DNA of 61,361 nt. Origin: Deltaproteobacteria bacterium RBG_13_43_22 (GTDB taxonomy: Bacteria; Desulfobacterota; RBG-13-43-22). The position numbers and the translations under genes are program-made. The stretch lies in NCBI GenBank assembly GCA_001797675.1, contig MGQB01000016.1, positions 1 through 61,361 on the forward strand, written 5' to 3'. This document shows, one piece after another, positions 16,913 to 25,490 of the stretch (the stretch's first letter is position 1; each line of letters begins with the position of its first letter). Below the pieces are notes generated by a model, which ran no database searches, was not told the DNA's origin, and saw only the letters and a program-made list of their open reading frames with translations.

Positions 16913-18217
16913 ATGAATGCACCATGGGTTTATATCAGTTCCGTAGGACAATATACCGGGCAAACCGTATGTATAAAAGGCTGGCTGTACAATAAGCGCT
17001 CTTCGGGTAAAATCCATTTTTTACAGCTGCGTGACGGTACCGGATTTATTCAGGGGGTAATGGCCAAAAATGAGGTGGATGAAGCGACCTTTTCCGCAGC
17101 CGATAGAATAACCCAGGAATCCTCCTTGATGGTGACCGGCCTCGTGCGGGAGGATAAACGGGCTCCATCGGGATATGAATTGTCCCTGGTATCTTTGGAA
17201 CCGGTACAGCATACCACCGATTATCCGATAACGCCCAAAGAGCACGGCACCGCTTTTTTAATGGAGAACCGCCATCTATGGCTCCGGTCCAGCAAGCAAA
17301 GGGCTTTGCATCGTCTCCGGAATATGGCGGAAAAAGCGGTGGTGGATTTTTTCTTTGATAATAACTTTATTCGCACCGATACGCCTATTTTAACCGCTAC
17401 CGCCGCTGAGGGAACATCCAATTTATTTGCCACGCAGTATTATGATTTAGGAACCGCCTATCTGGCGCAAACCGGGCAGCTCTATCTGGAAGCGGCCATA
17501 TTTTCGCATGGACTGGTCTATAATTTCGGCCCGACTTTTCGCGCCGAAAAATCCAAAACCCGCCGCCATCTTTCGGAGTTTTGGATGGTGGAGGCCGAAG
17601 AAGCCTATTATGATAATGACGACAACATTGCCCTGCAGGAACGCTTGGTTCAATATATGATCGGACGCTGTCTGGAGGGTTGCCGGGAAGAGTTAAAAGT
17701 CCTGGAGCGCGACACCGCCAAACTGGAAGAGGCGGTCAACGCTCCCTTTGCCCGAACGACTTATGATGACGCCGTTAACCTGCTGCAGGGGATGGGAAAT
17801 CCTATTCAGATGGGCGATGATATCGGCGGAGATGAGGAAACGGCCATCAGCCGGCATTTCGGAAAGCCGGTGTTTGTAATGAACTACCCCAAAAAGATCA
17901 AAGCGTTTTATATGAAGGAAGATCCTCAAAATCCGGAACGCGTTAAATGCGCGGATTTAATAGCCTCCGAAGGATATGGAGAGATTATCGGGGGCAGCCA
18001 GCGTGAAGAGGATTACGATAAATTATTGGAGCGTATGCAGCAATTTGATATACCGGTGGAGCCTTACCGCTGGTATGTGGATCTCCGCAAATACGGTTCT
18101 GTGCCTCATTCAGGGTTCGGGTTGGGGATAGAGCGTACGGTAAGCTGGATCGCAGGAATATCCCACGTAAGAGAGGCGGTTTTATTTCCCAGAATGTTAT
18201 ATAGGATCTATCCCTGA
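16913..18217 (+). CDS. asnS: Asparaginyl-tRNA synthetase
   Basis: This 434-residue class IIb synthetase has an N-terminal OB-fold anticodon-binding domain (residues 1-105, VCIKGWLYNKRSSGKIHFLQ) and a catalytic domain with motif 2 (FGPTFRAEKSKTRRHLSEFW) and motif 3 (GFGLGIERTVSWIAG). It charges tRNA-Asn with asparagine. The enzyme is followed 350 bases later by an asparagine synthetase (AsnA), so asparagine supply and its tRNA charging sit together. The length is slightly short of the E. coli enzyme (466). Confidence 0.92.
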   Translation: MNAPWVYISSVGQYTGQTVCIKGWLYNKRSSGKIHFLQLRDGTGFIQGVMAKNEVDEATFSAADRITQESSLMVTGLVREDKRAPSGYELSLVSLEPVQHTTDYPITPKEHGTAFLMENRHLWLRSSKQRALHRLRNMAEKAVVDFFFDNNFIRTDTPILTATAAEGTSNLFATQYYDLGTAYLAQTGQLYLEAAIFSHGLVYNFGPTFRAEKSKTRRHLSEFWMVEAEEAYYDNDDNIALQERLVQYMIGRCLEGCREELKVLERDTAKLEEAVNAPFARTTYDDAVNLLQGMGNPIQMGDDIGGDEETAISRHFGKPVFVMNYPKKIKAFYMKEDPQNPERVKCADLIASEGYGEIIGGSQREEDYDKLLERMQQFDIPVEPYRWYVDLRKYGSVPHSGFGLGIERTVSWIAGISHVREAVLFPRMLYRIYP

Positions 18218-18219
18218 TT

Positions 18220-18341
18220 ATTGAAGCTCCCTGCACCAAGGTGCAGGGAATCTTCCAGGCAAGGAAAGGGTTTATTGGTTGTAGTTCGCTCGCTAACCCA
18301 CGCAGCAAGCTGCGGGGAATGCGCTCGCTATTCCTGTTCAA
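18220..18341 (+). repeat. 122-base dispersed repeat (IS91-like end), copy B
   Basis: It begins two bases after the asnS stop codon and matches copy A (8075-8196) at about 121 of 122 positions, differing by one base near TTTATTGGTTG. It has the same terminal hairpins. The near identity of A and B suggests recent spread. Confidence 0.8.
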
Positions 18342-18368
18342 AGGAGCCTTTTGCAAAAGTCCCGTGAT

Positions 18369-18437
18369 GTCATTCCGTCGAAACCCGGAATCCAGTTTTT
18401 TTAATGGATTCTGGACACCGGCTTTCGCCGGCGTGAC
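18369..18437. repeat. Palindromic extragenic repeat
   Basis: GTCATTCCGTCGAAACCCGG is followed by AATCCAG and, on the other arm, CTGGA and CCGGCTTTCGCCGGCGTGAC. This is the common bacterial pattern of an inverted repeat with GTCATTCC...GTGAC ends. A weaker relative lies near 49700-49795. Confidence 0.65.
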
Positions 18438-18567
18438 AAAATTTGAGAGATTTGCAAGAACCTTAAAGGTCTCGTATATTTAATAGACGATAATATAGGG
18501 AAATGCTGAAAAATTATCCAAAAAGCTTAAGCTTTGGGTGGTATGATATCAAAAAACAAGGAGGACT

Positions 18568-19701
18568 ATGATGGCAGACAAGAAAATGGATCTGGCCGGG
18601 CCGGGCATCAGCACTTATGAAGAGGTGGATAAAATCCTTCCCAACAATTATGAGGCCTTGTTGGTGCCCAAAGAGAGGATGAAGGCATTATTCAAGATAA
18701 AAAATTTTATTGAAGAGAACCTGTGCAAAGAACTCAATCTTTTTATGGTTCAGGTTCCGCTCATCGTAACTAAGGAGAGCGGTGTCAATGATTACCTGGA
18801 CCGGGATGGTTCCCGCACGCCCGTTGAATTTCCTTCCGGGCTCGGTCTTGAAAAAAGAATCGAGACTCAGGTGGTCCAGGCGGCCACCAAATGGAAACGG
18901 ATGGCCTTGAAGCAGTTCGGCTGTAAAGTGGGCGAAGGGATTTGTACCGATATGAGGGCCGTTAGAAAGGACTATTTCCTGGACCACGACCATAGCGCCT
19001 ATGTGGATCAATGGGATTGGGAACGAACGATCACTAAGGATATGCGAAATCTGGATTTTCTGCGGGAGGTCGTTGAAAGAATCTGGTCGGTTATCTATGA
19101 GGCCGGTCAGATGGTCAAGAAAGACTTCCCCGGACTCCAAACCGATAAATACCCGGATATACCCAAAAAGCTGGAATTTTTTCATGCGGAGGAAATCCTG
19201 GAACGCTTTCCGGACTTAACGCGCAAACAGCGGGAGACCAAAATGGTCCAGGAAGTGCATCCGGCGATCTTTATCATCGGAATCGGCCATGTCCTGGAAG
19301 ACGGTTATCCCCATGAGATGCGGGCTGCGGATTATGATGATTGGATCTCGCCGACGATTACAAAAAACGGAAAGCAGTACCATGGGCTCAACGGCGATAT
19401 TCTGGTCTGGAATCCGGTGACCAAGCGCCGTCACGAGCTGACCTCCATGGGGATCCGGGTGACGAAAGAGACCCTGGTGCAGCAGCTCAAGGAGGCCGGG
19501 CAGGAACATTTTCTCGAACTCCCCTATCACCAGGCCCTCCTCAATGACGAGATACCCTTAAGTATTGGAGGCGGCATCGGTCAGTCCCGCACCTTTATGT
19601 ACCTTTTAAGGACCGCTCACCTTGGCGAGGTGAGCGTCACGGTCTGGCCGGAGGTTCTTAAGTCGATTTGTAAAAGAAAAAATATCCGGATATTGGAATA
19701 A
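18568..19701 (+). CDS. asnA: Aspartate-ammonia ligase (AsnA)
   Basis: This 377-residue ammonia-dependent asparagine synthetase is related to class II aminoacyl-tRNA synthetases. Family segments include PLIVTKESGVNDYLDRDGSR near residue 65, KWKRMALKQFG, MRAVRKDYFLDHDHSAYVDQ, and the C-terminal ATP-site parts HELTSMGIRV and GGGIGQSRTFMYLL. It is about 45 residues longer than E. coli AsnA. It lies just downstream of asnS on the same strand with repeats between them. The start is ATG 18568 or the next ATG 18571, after AAGGAGG. Confidence 0.9.
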   Translation: MMADKKMDLAGPGISTYEEVDKILPNNYEALLVPKERMKALFKIKNFIEENLCKELNLFMVQVPLIVTKESGVNDYLDRDGSRTPVEFPSGLGLEKRIETQVVQAATKWKRMALKQFGCKVGEGICTDMRAVRKDYFLDHDHSAYVDQWDWERTITKDMRNLDFLREVVERIWSVIYEAGQMVKKDFPGLQTDKYPDIPKKLEFFHAEEILERFPDLTRKQRETKMVQEVHPAIFIIGIGHVLEDGYPHEMRAADYDDWISPTITKNGKQYHGLNGDILVWNPVTKRRHELTSMGIRVTKETLVQQLKEAGQEHFLELPYHQALLNDEIPLSIGGGIGQSRTFMYLLRTAHLGEVSVTVWPEVLKSICKRKNIRILE

Positions 19702-19961
19702 ATATTCCCGAAAAAATCAAAAGTCTGTTTATAAATGGGGGCGTCCGAAAAGGGGGACGTTCTGATCTTCCCCGATTCATCCGGCCCGATTTCTAAACCA
19801 CAACGGCTTTTTCAAGCTTACCGGTTCGGCAGGGAATCAATATGAAGAGAGCCCTGTGGATTATGGTCAAAAGCTGTGATAAAACCTGGTACAGGCCGTA
19901 GTGACAGGTCCGCCTTTCCTGTTGGGCCAAAAAGCTCATCGCTTTCCTTAGCGGAGAAGAA

Positions 19962-20759
19962 ATGAAAAACAAAGTGTTCCGGACTTTCCAAGAGGCGGTG
20001 GCCGACATCCCGGACGGTTCCGTCATTATGCTTCACTCTTTCAGCGGCCCCGGCGGTATTGCCCAAAACCTGATTAAAGCGCTTAGAGAGCAGGGGGCCG
20101 AAAACTTAACCCTTATCGGCTGCAACCTGGGACAGATATCGGGAGTGGGGATGCTGGAATATCAGGAATCCTCTTCCGGGGAGATACCCGGATTGAGGGA
20201 GCGAATCGACGCCCCGGGCTTATATTCCCTTATCCTGGGCCAAAGCTATACGACACCGGCCGTCTTAATTGAAAACGGCCAGGTAAAAAAAGCCATTACT
20301 TCCTGGGCGGGCACGTCGGTCGTGGGTATTGAATCTCCTTTGGAAAAGGCGGTCAAAAACGGCGGGATTCAGCTGGAAATCGTCCCCCAGGGGACGCTGG
20401 CCGAGAGAATAAGGGCCGGGGGAGCCGGACTCGGCGGGTTTTACAGCCCGGTCGGGGTGGATACCGTTTACCAGGAAGGCAGGGAAAAGAGAAATATCCA
20501 GGGCCGGGACTATCTTCTTGAAACACCGCTCAAGGCTGATTTCGGATTCGTACGGGCCTATAAGGCCGACCTGCTGGGGAATCTAATCTACCGGGGTTCG
20601 TCCAGAAGTTTTAACCCGCTGATCGCGACGGCGGCCAGGACCACCATTGCTGAAGTGGATGAAATTGTCAACCCGGGGGAACTGGACCCCGAAGCCGTCG
20701 TCACCCCGGGAATCTTTGTCAACCGTATTGTGCGGATAGAGCAGGGAGCCATGAAATGA
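19962..20759 (+). CDS. CoA transferase family I, subunit A
   Basis: This 265-residue alpha subunit of a 3-oxoacid/acetate-type CoA transferase has the family start KVFRTFQEAVADIPDGSVIM and the glycine-rich loop SFSGPGGIAQNLIKAL, then RAGGAGLGGFYSPVGVDTVY near residue 150. It works as a heteromer with the next gene, whose ATG overlaps its stop by four bases. The pair moves CoA between organic acids. The acid is not predictable, but the divergent LeuCD-type genes nearby suggest a branched or dicarboxylic acid. Confidence 0.9.
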   Translation: MKNKVFRTFQEAVADIPDGSVIMLHSFSGPGGIAQNLIKALREQGAENLTLIGCNLGQISGVGMLEYQESSSGEIPGLRERIDAPGLYSLILGQSYTTPAVLIENGQVKKAITSWAGTSVVGIESPLEKAVKNGGIQLEIVPQGTLAERIRAGGAGLGGFYSPVGVDTVYQEGREKRNIQGRDYLLETPLKADFGFVRAYKADLLGNLIYRGSSRSFNPLIATAARTTIAEVDEIVNPGELDPEAVVTPGIFVNRIVRIEQGAMK

Positions 20760-21430
20760 AAACCAGGCTGGATACGGAAGTCATTGCCATGAGGGTGGCC
20801 AAAGAATTCCAGGATGGCGATTGCGTTAATCTTGGGTTCGGGATCGGCGCGGATGCGGCCAGTTATATCCCCCCGGACAAAACCGTCATTTTCCACTCCG
20901 AGCAGGGCATCCTCGGTTACGGACGCATCCTGACCGAGGGGGAGGAAGCGTTGGCCGATTTTAACCTGACCCATGCCGGCGGAAAATTTGTGGCCCCGCA
21001 GCCGGGCATGTGTTTTTTCAATCATGCCGATTCTTTTGTCATGGTCCGGGGGGGGCATCTTGATGTGACCGTTCTGGGGGCCCTCCAGGTGTCCGAGCAG
21101 GGAGATCTGGCCAACTGGTCCCTGGACCCGGCCGGCAGACTGGGGAATATCGGCGGGGCCATGGATATGCCGGTGGGGATCAAGAAGGTGATCGTGGCCA
21201 TGGAGCATACGACCCGCGACAACCGGATCAAGATTGTCAAGAAGTGCACCCTTCCTTTAACCTGCCCCCGCTGTGTCGACCTGATGGTCACCGACCTGGC
21301 CGTCATTGAGGTCACCGCCGGGGGGCTGGTCCTGAAGGAGTTCGCCCCCGGATGGAGTCCTGAAGAAATCCAGGCCTTAACCGAACCGACGCTGATTCTG
21401 GCCGATGACCTCAAGGAGATGGAACTTTAG
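20756..21430 (+). CDS. CoA transferase family I, subunit B
   Basis: This 224-residue beta subunit carries the catalytic glutamate in SEQGILGYG (about residue 50), within CVNLGFGIGADAASYIPPDK and FHSEQG. The glutamate forms the glutamyl-CoA thioester. The C-terminal PLTCPRCVDLMVTDLAVIEV is family-typical. The gene overlaps subunit A by four bases, giving equal expression. It ends near the convergent LysR gene. Confidence 0.9.
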   Translation: MKTRLDTEVIAMRVAKEFQDGDCVNLGFGIGADAASYIPPDKTVIFHSEQGILGYGRILTEGEEALADFNLTHAGGKFVAPQPGMCFFNHADSFVMVRGGHLDVTVLGALQVSEQGDLANWSLDPAGRLGNIGGAMDMPVGIKKVIVAMEHTTRDNRIKIVKKCTLPLTCPRCVDLMVTDLAVIEVTAGGLVLKEFAPGWSPEEIQALTEPTLILADDLKEMEL

Positions 21431-21565
21431 AAGGGAGGCCAGGGAGTCTAATTTGGCAGAGGAAATTTTATGGTTTTGGGGTGGAGTAAGAAGCGGGGTC
21501 TAAAACAACTTATCCCGGGACAATCCGGGAGAATGGGCGGGCAGGAAGACCGTTTCCCCCAGTCC

Positions 21566-22432
21566 CTATATCTCCCAAAAAGCCCGAACCAGCCGGGACT
21601 GCATTTTTCTTTTTTGAATGCAAATGCCGACCGCATAAGGGGCCGGTTCCGGTTTGATATCCAAGATTGAAATATTGGTCCGTACCGGACTTTTGTCAAC
21701 CACCAGTTTGGGGACAATCCCGATCCCGCACCCTAAACTGACCATGGAAAGGATGGCCTCGTTTCCGGCCACCTGGGCATAGATATTCGGTTGAATCCTC
21801 TTTTTTTTAAACCAGCCGTCAATCCTCTTTCGGGCCAGACCATGCTCGGATAATATCATGGGAATTTTTTCCCAGGGGATTTCCTTTTTAAGAGCCCTGG
21901 AGAATTCCCAGGGATTTTTCGGAGCGACAAACACCAGGGCCGTTTCGGTTAAAATCTTGAACATCAATTCCTTGGGAAGACGTTCCGGCAGGGCCGAAAC
22001 AGCGAGGTCACTCTCCCCTTCCGCCACCTTTTGTATGGCCATGCCGGCATCTCCGGTCTGGAGACGGATATTGACCTCCGGGTAGGCGGCTCGAAAGGCA
22101 TTCAGGAGTCCGGGGAGGATGCTCAAGCTGGCCGTTACCGAGCAATAGATGCTGATCTCCCCTTTAAGGGTCCCTTTTTCTTCCATCAGTTCATCCATCA
22201 GGGACTGCCATTTTTCCTGAACGGTTTTGGCGTATTCCCGGAAAAGAAGGCCTGCCCTCGTCAGTTTAACCCTCCGGTTGTCCCGTTCAAACAGTCTTTG
22301 TCCCACCTCATCTTCCATCCGCTGGATCTGCCGGCTGAGGGCCGAGGGGCTGATGTGGCAGGCCCGGCTGGTTTTTGCGAAATGAAGCGTTTCCGTCAGA
22401 TGGAGAAACAGCTTCAGAGAATACTGGTCCAT
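21566..22432 (-). CDS. LysR-family regulator, IlvY-like
   Basis: This 288-residue regulator has an N-terminal winged helix-turn-helix (MDQYSLKLFLHLTETLHFAK, then ISPSALSRQIQRMEDEVGQRLFERDNRRVKLT) and a periplasmic-binding-protein-like effector domain from about residue 95 (ISIYCSVTASLSILPGLL). Similarity to IlvY extends through the effector domain, including GDAGMAIQKVAEGESDLA. E. coli IlvY controls ilvC. Here the gene is divergent from a LeuC-type gene, with a palindrome between them, so its target is probably the hydro-lyase genes. The effector is unknown. Confidence 0.9.
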   Translation of the reverse strand: MDQYSLKLFLHLTETLHFAKTSRACHISPSALSRQIQRMEDEVGQRLFERDNRRVKLTRAGLLFREYAKTVQEKWQSLMDELMEEKGTLKGEISIYCSVTASLSILPGLLNAFRAAYPEVNIRLQTGDAGMAIQKVAEGESDLAVSALPERLPKELMFKILTETALVFVAPKNPWEFSRALKKEIPWEKIPMILSEHGLARKRIDGWFKKKRIQPNIYAQVAGNEAILSMVSLGCGIGIVPKLVVDKSPVRTNISILDIKPEPAPYAVGICIQKRKMQSRLVRAFWEI

Positions 22433-22456
22433 ATTAAATTCCCTTAAAACGTATTT

Positions 22457-22494
22457 GTTGCATTTTTTGCAACATTATATTGAAAACATATCAC
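22457..22494. promoter_or_regulatory. Divergent LysR/leuC control region with palindromic operator
   Basis: The palindrome GTTGCA-5-TGCAAC (22457-22473) lies just inside the divergent intergenic region. On the minus strand TATAAT (22474-22479) with TTGCGT 18 bases upstream forms a good promoter for the LysR gene, so the palindrome sits at its start site. Rightward, TTGCAA (22467-22472), a 16-base spacer and TATCAC are a weaker candidate for the leuC promoter, as expected for an activated gene. A further GCAACAA half-site lies near 22500. Confidence 0.6.
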
Positions 22495-22604
22495 TTTACG
22501 CAACAAAAAAGTTTTCTTATCCTTGTAGGACTGGTTGACCCCGCCGGATTTGGCTTCGGCCGGCCCGGCCTCAGCCCAAAAAACGTGATCAGGAGGTCAT
22601 TAAA

Positions 22605-23840
22605 ATGGGAAAGACCATGGTAGAAAAAATCCTTAATCAGGCCGGCGGCAGCCGGGATCTATCCGCCGGGGATATCGTCATGGCCCGGGTGTCCTGTCTG
22701 ATGACCAACGATGCCGTGGGGGAATTGACGGTCCAGGCCTTTGAGGCCCTGGGAAGAAGGCCCTGGGACCAAAACCGGATCGCGGTTGTTCTGGATCACT
22801 ACATTCCGGCGACCACGGAAAATGCGGCCAGAACGCACAAGCTCCTCCGGGATTTCTCCCGAAAATACGGCCTGCACCTTTTCGATCAACAGGGCGTCTG
22901 CCATCAGTTGATGCTGGAGAAGTTTGTTTTGCCAGGCGATCTGGTCATCGGGACGGATTCGCACACCTGCACCTATGGGGGTATCGGGGCCTTCGCCACC
23001 GGGGTGGGGTCCACCGACGGGGCGGCGGTCATGGCCACGGGTGAGATATGGCTGAAAATCCCCGAGACCGTACGAATTGACCTCCAGGGCAGGCTGCCGG
23101 ATCATGTCCATCCGAAAGATATCATCTTAAAAGTGATCGGGGACCTTGGGGCCGAGGGGGCGACCTACCAGGCCCTCCAGTTCTCCGGGGAAGGAGCGGC
23201 CGGCATTTCCAATGAAGGAAGGTTCACCCTATGCAATATGGCCATCGAGGCCGGGGCCAAGACCGGGATATTTGAACCGGATGCAGTCACCGAGTCCTTT
23301 CTTAAAGACCGGCAGGCAAAGGGAATTTTTTTCAAGAGCGATCCGGACGCCGAATATTGCCGGCAAATGACCGTCTCCCTGGACCGGTTAGGCCCGCAGA
23401 TCTCCTGCCCCTGGTCGGTGGACCGTGTCGTCCCGGTGGAAGAGGTACGGGGAACCCGGATCGACCAGGCCTTTATCGGGTCCTGCACCAACGGAAGGAT
23501 CGGGGATTTACGGATTGCGGCCCAAATACTTGACGGGAAAAGGATCCATCCTGAAACCCGGCTTCTGATTACCCCGGCCTCTCAAGACATTTATCGGCAG
23601 GCTGTCCTGGAAGGTCTTATTCAGATTTTTATCGATTCCGGGGCCGTTATTTGTAATCCCGGATGCTCGGCCTGTTTCGGCGGCCAGGGCATGTTGTGGG
23701 AGGGCGAGGTCTGTATTGGGACGCATAACCGGAACTTTAAGGCCAGGATGGGCCACAAGGACTCCAGGGTTTATCTGGCATCACCCGAAACCGTGGCCGT
23801 GTCGGCCGTTGCCGGACGGATTGAAGACCCTCGGGGATGA
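22605..23840 (+). CDS. leuC: Isopropylmalate dehydratase/homoaconitase-family large subunit
   Basis: This 411-residue aconitase-superfamily protein has iron-sulfur ligands in GSCTNGR (about residue 294) and CNPGCSACFGG (about residue 350) and the substrate segment VIGTDSHTCTYGGIGAFATG near 115. The length is that of the archaeal-type LeuC/HacA/DmdA branch rather than the longer E. coli LeuC. The reaction is therefore a reversible hydration of an isopropylmalate-like, homocitrate-like or dimethylmalate-like acid. It is divergent from the IlvY-like regulator and is followed by its small subunit after a 250-base repeat element. Start at ATG 22605 after AGGAGG. Confidence 0.9.
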   Translation: MGKTMVEKILNQAGGSRDLSAGDIVMARVSCLMTNDAVGELTVQAFEALGRRPWDQNRIAVVLDHYIPATTENAARTHKLLRDFSRKYGLHLFDQQGVCHQLMLEKFVLPGDLVIGTDSHTCTYGGIGAFATGVGSTDGAAVMATGEIWLKIPETVRIDLQGRLPDHVHPKDIILKVIGDLGAEGATYQALQFSGEGAAGISNEGRFTLCNMAIEAGAKTGIFEPDAVTESFLKDRQAKGIFFKSDPDAEYCRQMTVSLDRLGPQISCPWSVDRVVPVEEVRGTRIDQAFIGSCTNGRIGDLRIAAQILDGKRIHPETRLLITPASQDIYRQAVLEGLIQIFIDSGAVICNPGCSACFGGQGMLWEGEVCIGTHNRNFKARMGHKDSRVYLASPETVAVSAVAGRIEDPRG

Positions 23841-23852
23841 AAAATAGATTTG

Positions 23853-24045
23853 TTCACCGCAAAGGCGCAAATAACGCAGAGAAGCTATTTTATTGTTTGT
23901 CCCACCGTTAGCGGGACAAACAATAAGCTTCGCTACCCTCTGGGTATTTATTTGGCCAGAGGCCAAGGCTTTTTAGTTCAATCCCGCCTCTCACGGGATT
24001 GAACTAAAAAGATTCTCCCTGCGACCTTTGCGTCTTTGCGGTGAA
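23853..24045. repeat. MITE-like element with nested hairpins between leuC and leuD
   Basis: The outer arms TTCACCGCAAAGGCGCAAA and CTTTGCGTCTTTGCGGTGAA form an imperfect terminal inverted repeat of about 30 bases. Inside are three further hairpins: ATTGTTTGTCCC/GGGACAAACAAT (23889-23924 area), TTGGCC/GGCCAA (23952-23966), and CTTTTTAGTTCAATCCCG with its complement (23969-24011). There is no ORF. Size and structure fit a non-autonomous mobile element that inserted into the leuCD operon. Confidence 0.75.
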
Positions 24046-24096
24046 CAGCAAGGTTCTTTTCAATCAGCTAACATAATACAAAGAAAGGGAAAAGCC

Positions 24097-24594
24097 ATGA
24101 CAGTCATAACTGGAAGAATATGGAAGTTTGGTCATGGGATCGATACGGATATCATCATCCCGGCCCGTTATTTGATTCTTCCACTGGAAGAAATGAAACA
24201 CAAAGCCATGGAACCGCTCGATCCGGAATTTGCCGCCAAGGTCAATCCGGGGGATGTGATCGTGGCCGGCCGGAATTTCGGCTGCGGGTCCAGCCGGGAA
24301 CAGGCCCCGGCCGTGCTCCGGGACCTGGGGATCAAAGCGATTGTAGCCGCCAGTTTTGCCAGAATCTTTTTTAGAAACGCCGTCAACCTGGGACTCCCGG
24401 TGGTGGAATGCGAAGCCGTTTACGATCAGGTCCGGGAGGGGGATGTCGTTGAGATCCAACCGGATTCAGGCCGGATAAGAATACCCGCAAAAGCGGAGGA
24501 ATACTCAGGGTCCAGGCTGCCGGATTTCCTTCTCAAGATTATTAACGATGGCGGTTTAATCCCCCATCTAATCTTAGAAAATCGGAAAGGTTGA
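24097..24594 (+). CDS. leuD: Isopropylmalate dehydratase/homoaconitase-family small subunit
   Basis: This 165-residue swivel-domain subunit has [20 protein letters not shown] at its start, then [20 protein letters not shown], which carries the conserved substrate-binding loop, and [20 protein letters not shown] chose ATG 24097, where family similarity begins; the longer frame from 24028 runs back into the upstream repeat element. It forms a heteromer with the large subunit encoded before the repeat. Confidence 0.9.
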   Translation: MTVITGRIWKFGHGIDTDIIIPARYLILPLEEMKHKAMEPLDPEFAAKVNPGDVIVAGRNFGCGSSREQAPAVLRDLGIKAIVAASFARIFFRNAVNLGLPVVECEAVYDQVREGDVVEIQPDSGRIRIPAKAEEYSGSRLPDFLLKIINDGGLIPHLILENRKG

Positions 24595-24598
24595 AAAA

Positions 24599-25309
24599 AT
24601 GGGAAAAAAAGAAAATACAACAAAAGATTGGTTTGGTAACTGGGCCAACGAATATGACAGCTCTTTAGGTAAGATCAAAAGACATCACAAGCTGCTTGAT
24701 CTGGTTGTTGAATCCTCATTGGTCAAAAAAAATGACCGGGTGCTCGACCTAGGGTGCGGCACAGGTTTATTATCTTTAAAGTTTTTAAAAAATGCCGATT
24801 GTTTTATCCAAGGAGTGGATAGTTCTCCTGAAATGATTGGAATATTTAAAAATAAAATAAATAAATTAAATCTGTCCGAAACGATCAAACTAAAACTTGA
24901 AAAGGCGGAAAGGCTTTCCTTTAACAATAATTCCTTTGATATCATCGCCTCAACCGTGACACTGCATCATGTCAAAAATAAATATCCGGTACTGAAAAAG
25001 ATTAACGGTCTCTTGAAACCGGGGGGCCGATTCATCCTCGGAGATATCGATATGGATACGACCGGTAGATTGACGGACCCCAAACGTTTATTAAAAATTG
25101 TGGATTATCTTAAAGAGGAATATGCCCTGGCCCTAAAAGAAGGAGGACTGAAAGCATTCAGTCGAATGTACAACAACGGCAAAAAACACATCCTGAACGA
25201 CGGCGAATATTGTGTCAGTTTCCAGCAATGGAAAGAACTCTGTCAAAGGGCCGATTTAAAAAAATCGCCGTCAAACCCCTACCGGATTTTGAATGGTTTA
25301 AAGTCCTGA
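24599..25309 (+). CDS. Class I SAM-dependent methyltransferase
   Basis: This 236-residue methyltransferase has motif I VLDLGCGTGLLSLKFL (about residue 45), the acidic residue GVDSSPEMIG, and LHHVKNKYPVLKKINGLLKP, followed by GGRFILGDID, all typical of UbiE/Methyltransf_11-like enzymes. The substrate is unknown. It begins four bases after leuD and may be cotranscribed. The gene is clearly richer in A+T than leuC/leuD, with runs such as AAATAAAATAAATAAATTAA, which suggests separate ancestry. Confidence 0.88.
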   Translation: MGKKENTTKDWFGNWANEYDSSLGKIKRHHKLLDLVVESSLVKKNDRVLDLGCGTGLLSLKFLKNADCFIQGVDSSPEMIGIFKNKINKLNLSETIKLKLEKAERLSFNNNSFDIIASTVTLHHVKNKYPVLKKINGLLKPGGRFILGDIDMDTTGRLTDPKRLLKIVDYLKEEYALALKEGGLKAFSRMYNNGKKHILNDGEYCVSFQQWKELCQRADLKKSPSNPYRILNGLKS

Positions 25310-25405
25310 TGGCCGTTAAGTAAAGAAACTTCCTTTTAAAAATAAAACAATCCGTTGCCTTTTAGCCGGGGTCCTTTCAGATTTTCTCTTTAAAATATAA
25401 AAAGC

Positions 25406-25446
25406 TTGACAGGGGCCGGTTAAAACTGTAATGTGTTACCTAACAC
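25406..25446 (+). promoter_or_regulatory. Promoter and palindromic operator of the MerR-like regulator
   Basis: TTGACA (25406-25411), a 17-base spacer and TAATGT (25429-25434) make a strong promoter. The perfect palindrome GTGTTA-CC-TAACAC (25433-25446) covers the predicted start site. This placement is that of an autorepressor operator; the regulator encoded 45 bases downstream is the obvious candidate to bind it. Confidence 0.65.
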
Positions 25447-25490
25447 TTTATGCCTTTAACTTATCCCCTAATCAGGAGGTTCCAACGCTG

